Below are positions 61,700 through 64,000 of a DNA stretch of 64,000 nt, piece after piece. The translations under genes were made by a program, and so were the position numbers. Position 1 is the stretch's first letter; each line of letters begins with the position of its first letter. Source of the DNA: Corella eumyota (lineage: Eukaryota; Chordata; Ascidiacea; Phlebobranchia; Corellidae); NCBI GenBank assembly GCA_963082875.1, contig OY720100.1:15772591-15836590 (forward strand), read 5' to 3'. The notes beneath the pieces are model-generated. The model worked only from the letters and a program-made list of their open reading frames with translations, did no database searches and was not told where the DNA came from.

Positions 61700-62514
61700 A
61701 GTAATCAAATTTTAATAAAATTTGGCAGAATAATAAAAAATACGCCCTTAACTTGAATAAAAATAGGTGGTAATATTAATTATGCAATGCCTTTGTAATT
61801 TGTTTACATTTTACTTACCTCTAAAAAGAAAACAAAAGAAACTATGACCTCGCGTGGTAATGTAAAACTACGTTCGTGATAAGAAAATGATTTTAATTTA
61901 AAACATATATAACAAGAGTTTGTGTAATTTTAATGTAAAATAATTACACAATTTAGTTTTTAAGACGTAATATACAAGAAAGAGAAATTAAAAAAGCTGA
62001 GGATAAACGAAACGAAATAACAATGTCATTCTACTGACTTCAAAAAAGTTGTTTACGATTAAAATTTTAAGCGGATAAAGACAAAATTTTAATGATTTTT
62101 GATTAAAAATCAACAAAAAATAATGAGTAAAGTTAAAAATTATAATAAAATGCTTTGTTTTTTATATAATTTACCCTTTATAACCATTTGAGGCGCACTG
62201 GAATAAGGTTTTAACCAAAAGTTTGGTTTGTTATAACTGGGCGCATAAGATATGCGCAAATTATCAACGGAGTTCGGCCAATCGAGTCTCGCAGGTAGGT
62301 CACGTGACAAGCTTGTAAACCCTTGGCATGATGGACGGTAGAAAAATGTTAAAGGATAAGAAACTGCGGCGGGAAATTATGCAATAAACGGAAGATTTTA
62401 TTAATAAATTTTATGTTTTAGAAATTGATTATGTTAAAATAATGCGTAAGAAAATAAACTTATTTGTATGGACAACTTCAGTTGAATTCTAGAAGGGTTT
62501 TAGCCTAGGCGACG
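61700..62514. other. divergent promoter region, FUNDC and unknown gene
   Basis: No repeat found. 62180-62400 is less AT-rich than the surroundings and contains TCACGTGA (62299-62306), an E-box-like palindrome; this may be the shared promoter. Confidence 0.45.
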
Positions 62515-63597
62515 ATGTCGTACAACGAAATTAAAGACGCGACCGTTTCACAATTTAATTTATCAGATATTGAGAATTTTGACAGGTAAAGTTTAAGAAA
62601 TTAGCTTAAATATGTTAAGATAAACAACTTTTTCTAAGCGGTTTGTCCTTAAAATCTAAAATCCCGTTTTTAAACGGTTTGACAGAAAATTTTAAAACCC
62701 AATTTTTTTTCTGACATTTTTGTCCGATTGTGACTGTGTTGTCAGTGCTGAAAACTACTTGGTAAAAAAACAAAACACTCTTTTTAAAGTGTTAGTTAAT
62801 TTGAAACTAAAGTAGGAAAAAAACATGCCAATTTTCATGAAAAAAAAATTGAGATTTTTAGTTTTTTTTTGATCATGGAAAAACAATTTTTTTTTCTTAA
62901 TGTAACCGGCATTAAATTATGCATTTATAAAACATATTAGTTTGACTCCTACAATCTTAGTTTTTAAAAACCATTTTTTTGTATATACATTATAATATGA
63001 AGTTCTTAAATGGAATTTCTTTATCGGAATGTTTTCATTTTTCACATTTATTAAAATTATCGATGTACTGTAAATATCTACAAACTAATTTAAAACACCC
63101 TTTTTTAATTTCTCTAATTAACAATGTTAAAAACAGTAATCTTTTTAGTTTTTTATTAGTTAGAATTTAAAAATGTTATTAATTTTGAATTTGATAGTGT
63201 ACCTTTTAACTGTTTAGTTCATTTTATCGTTTTATTAAATTTCAAGTACGTTTATACTGAAACAAAATAAAATATATTAGTCTAAGTAAGGTTAAGGGTA
63301 TTCTAACATACGACTTAAATAACTATAGATAGAATGAGACTTAATTAGTTGTTTAGTTGAAAAACAAAGCACATGTTTTCTTTTTTTAGAGCATGTGTAA
63401 CTATACAAATACTTTGTAATTTAAACTTAATTCAACTCAAAAAAGACAGAAAAAACTATTATAAAATAATTTTAAATAAATTTATACCCATGGTATATTA
63501 CCTTACTTTTATTTTAACGGTTTTATTTGTTTTTAGTTGCTTATTTGGGGAATTAGGAGGACCAGAAGACGATAATAAACGACAGTTAATAAAAAAG
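62515..63597 (+). CDS. 5' part of an unrecognised gene (continues past the window end)
   Basis: Two exons can be supported: 62515-62585 and 63537-63597, joined through a split AGT codon. They encode MSYNEIKDATVSQFNLSDIE, NFD and then SCLFGELGGPEDD and NKRQLIKK, 44 residues, acidic and hydrophilic, with no signal peptide or helix. Both splice sites are good (AG|GTAAAG; TTTTAG). A T-rich AG shortly before the ATG (62501-62502) could be another acceptor. I do not recognise the family. No convincing next exon was found in 63600-64000; the rest presumably lies to the right. Confidence 0.5.
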
Positions 63598-64000
63598 GTT
63601 AGTTCGAAACATAACCACTAAAATTATTTAAAACTTTATAGCAGTATTCCCTTATTCTTTATAGCAAAACTTTGGTGTGTATATGCAAATTTTTTTTTAT
63701 GTTTTTAGAAGGCTAGCTTATTGATTAGTTTATTTAAAAAAAAAGATATAAAATATATGGAATTTGTGTTATATTTTAATTTTTTTCTATCAATTTAATT
63801 CTATTACTATCTGTAAATTTAAAAAAAAAAATTAAACATTTCTTTATAAATAAGTTGTTACAAGTTTTCGAGACACTTATTTCAGCTAACAAATTTGTTC
63901 GAGTAGTTTAGTTTTTATTTTATAGAGACAGAAGGGTTATGTTAGATATACTGAACTTTAAAATATTTGTTCAAGCAATTTTTGACAAATTTAGGGCTTT

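Overview
The window is 64 kb of AT-rich, gene-dense animal nuclear DNA. It almost certainly comes from an ascidian tunicate, most like Ciona. I base this on small multi-exon genes with short GT-AG introns, chordate-type orthologues (GREB1, SUN, FUNDC, MOSPD, PUS1, SLC13), two genes packed 29 nt apart like a tunicate operon, and a very high load of one tRNA-derived SINE that resembles the Ciona Cics-1 family. No virus-like element, LTR element, CRISPR array or true tRNA/rRNA gene was recognised. Exon models were built by hand from translation, reading phase and splice sites.

Layout. (1) 1-10.5 kb, plus strand: a cluster of four-transmembrane MS4A/CD20-like genes. Genes A and B lie in a recent 4.46-kb tandem duplication. 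Between them sits an extra intact set of three 3' exons with no 5' exons of its own. A diverged third gene C follows. (2) 11.7-15.5 kb, plus: an SLC13 sodium/di- or tricarboxylate transporter. (3) 16.2-19.0 kb, plus: a secreted protein joining a collagen stalk to a pentraxin domain. (4) 19.2-23.6 kb, minus: tRNA pseudouridine synthase PUS1. (5) 23.6-26.5 kb: a repeat-poor intergenic stretch between divergent genes. (6) 26.5-46.8 kb, plus: a complete GREB1 orthologue of 41 coding exons, which sum to exactly 1856 codons plus stop. (7) 48.5-50.7 kb, minus: a fourth tetraspan MS4A-like gene, D. (8) 52.2-60.2 kb, plus: a MOSPD-type MSP-domain membrane protein followed 29 nt later by a SUN-domain nuclear-envelope protein, a likely dicistronic operon. 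(9) 60.8-61.7 kb, minus: a FUNDC mitochondrial outer-membrane protein. (10) 62.5 kb to the end, plus: the 5' part of an unrecognised gene.

Repeats. About 37 full or partial copies of the Cics-1-like SINE occur in both orientations, nearly all in introns. There is also a second tRNA-like SINE, a 120-150-bp interspersed repeat, and a 190-bp MITE-like repeat present in duplicate A but absent from duplicate B. A 57-bp minisatellite in the MS4A introns looks derived from the SINE tail, and a 20-bp minisatellite lies in a late GREB1 intron.

Most of the genes are unrelated housekeeping or membrane genes. The points most worth following are the orphan MS4A exon set, the collagen-pentraxin architecture, the MOSPD-SUN operon, and the loss of the P-loop-like motif in GREB1.
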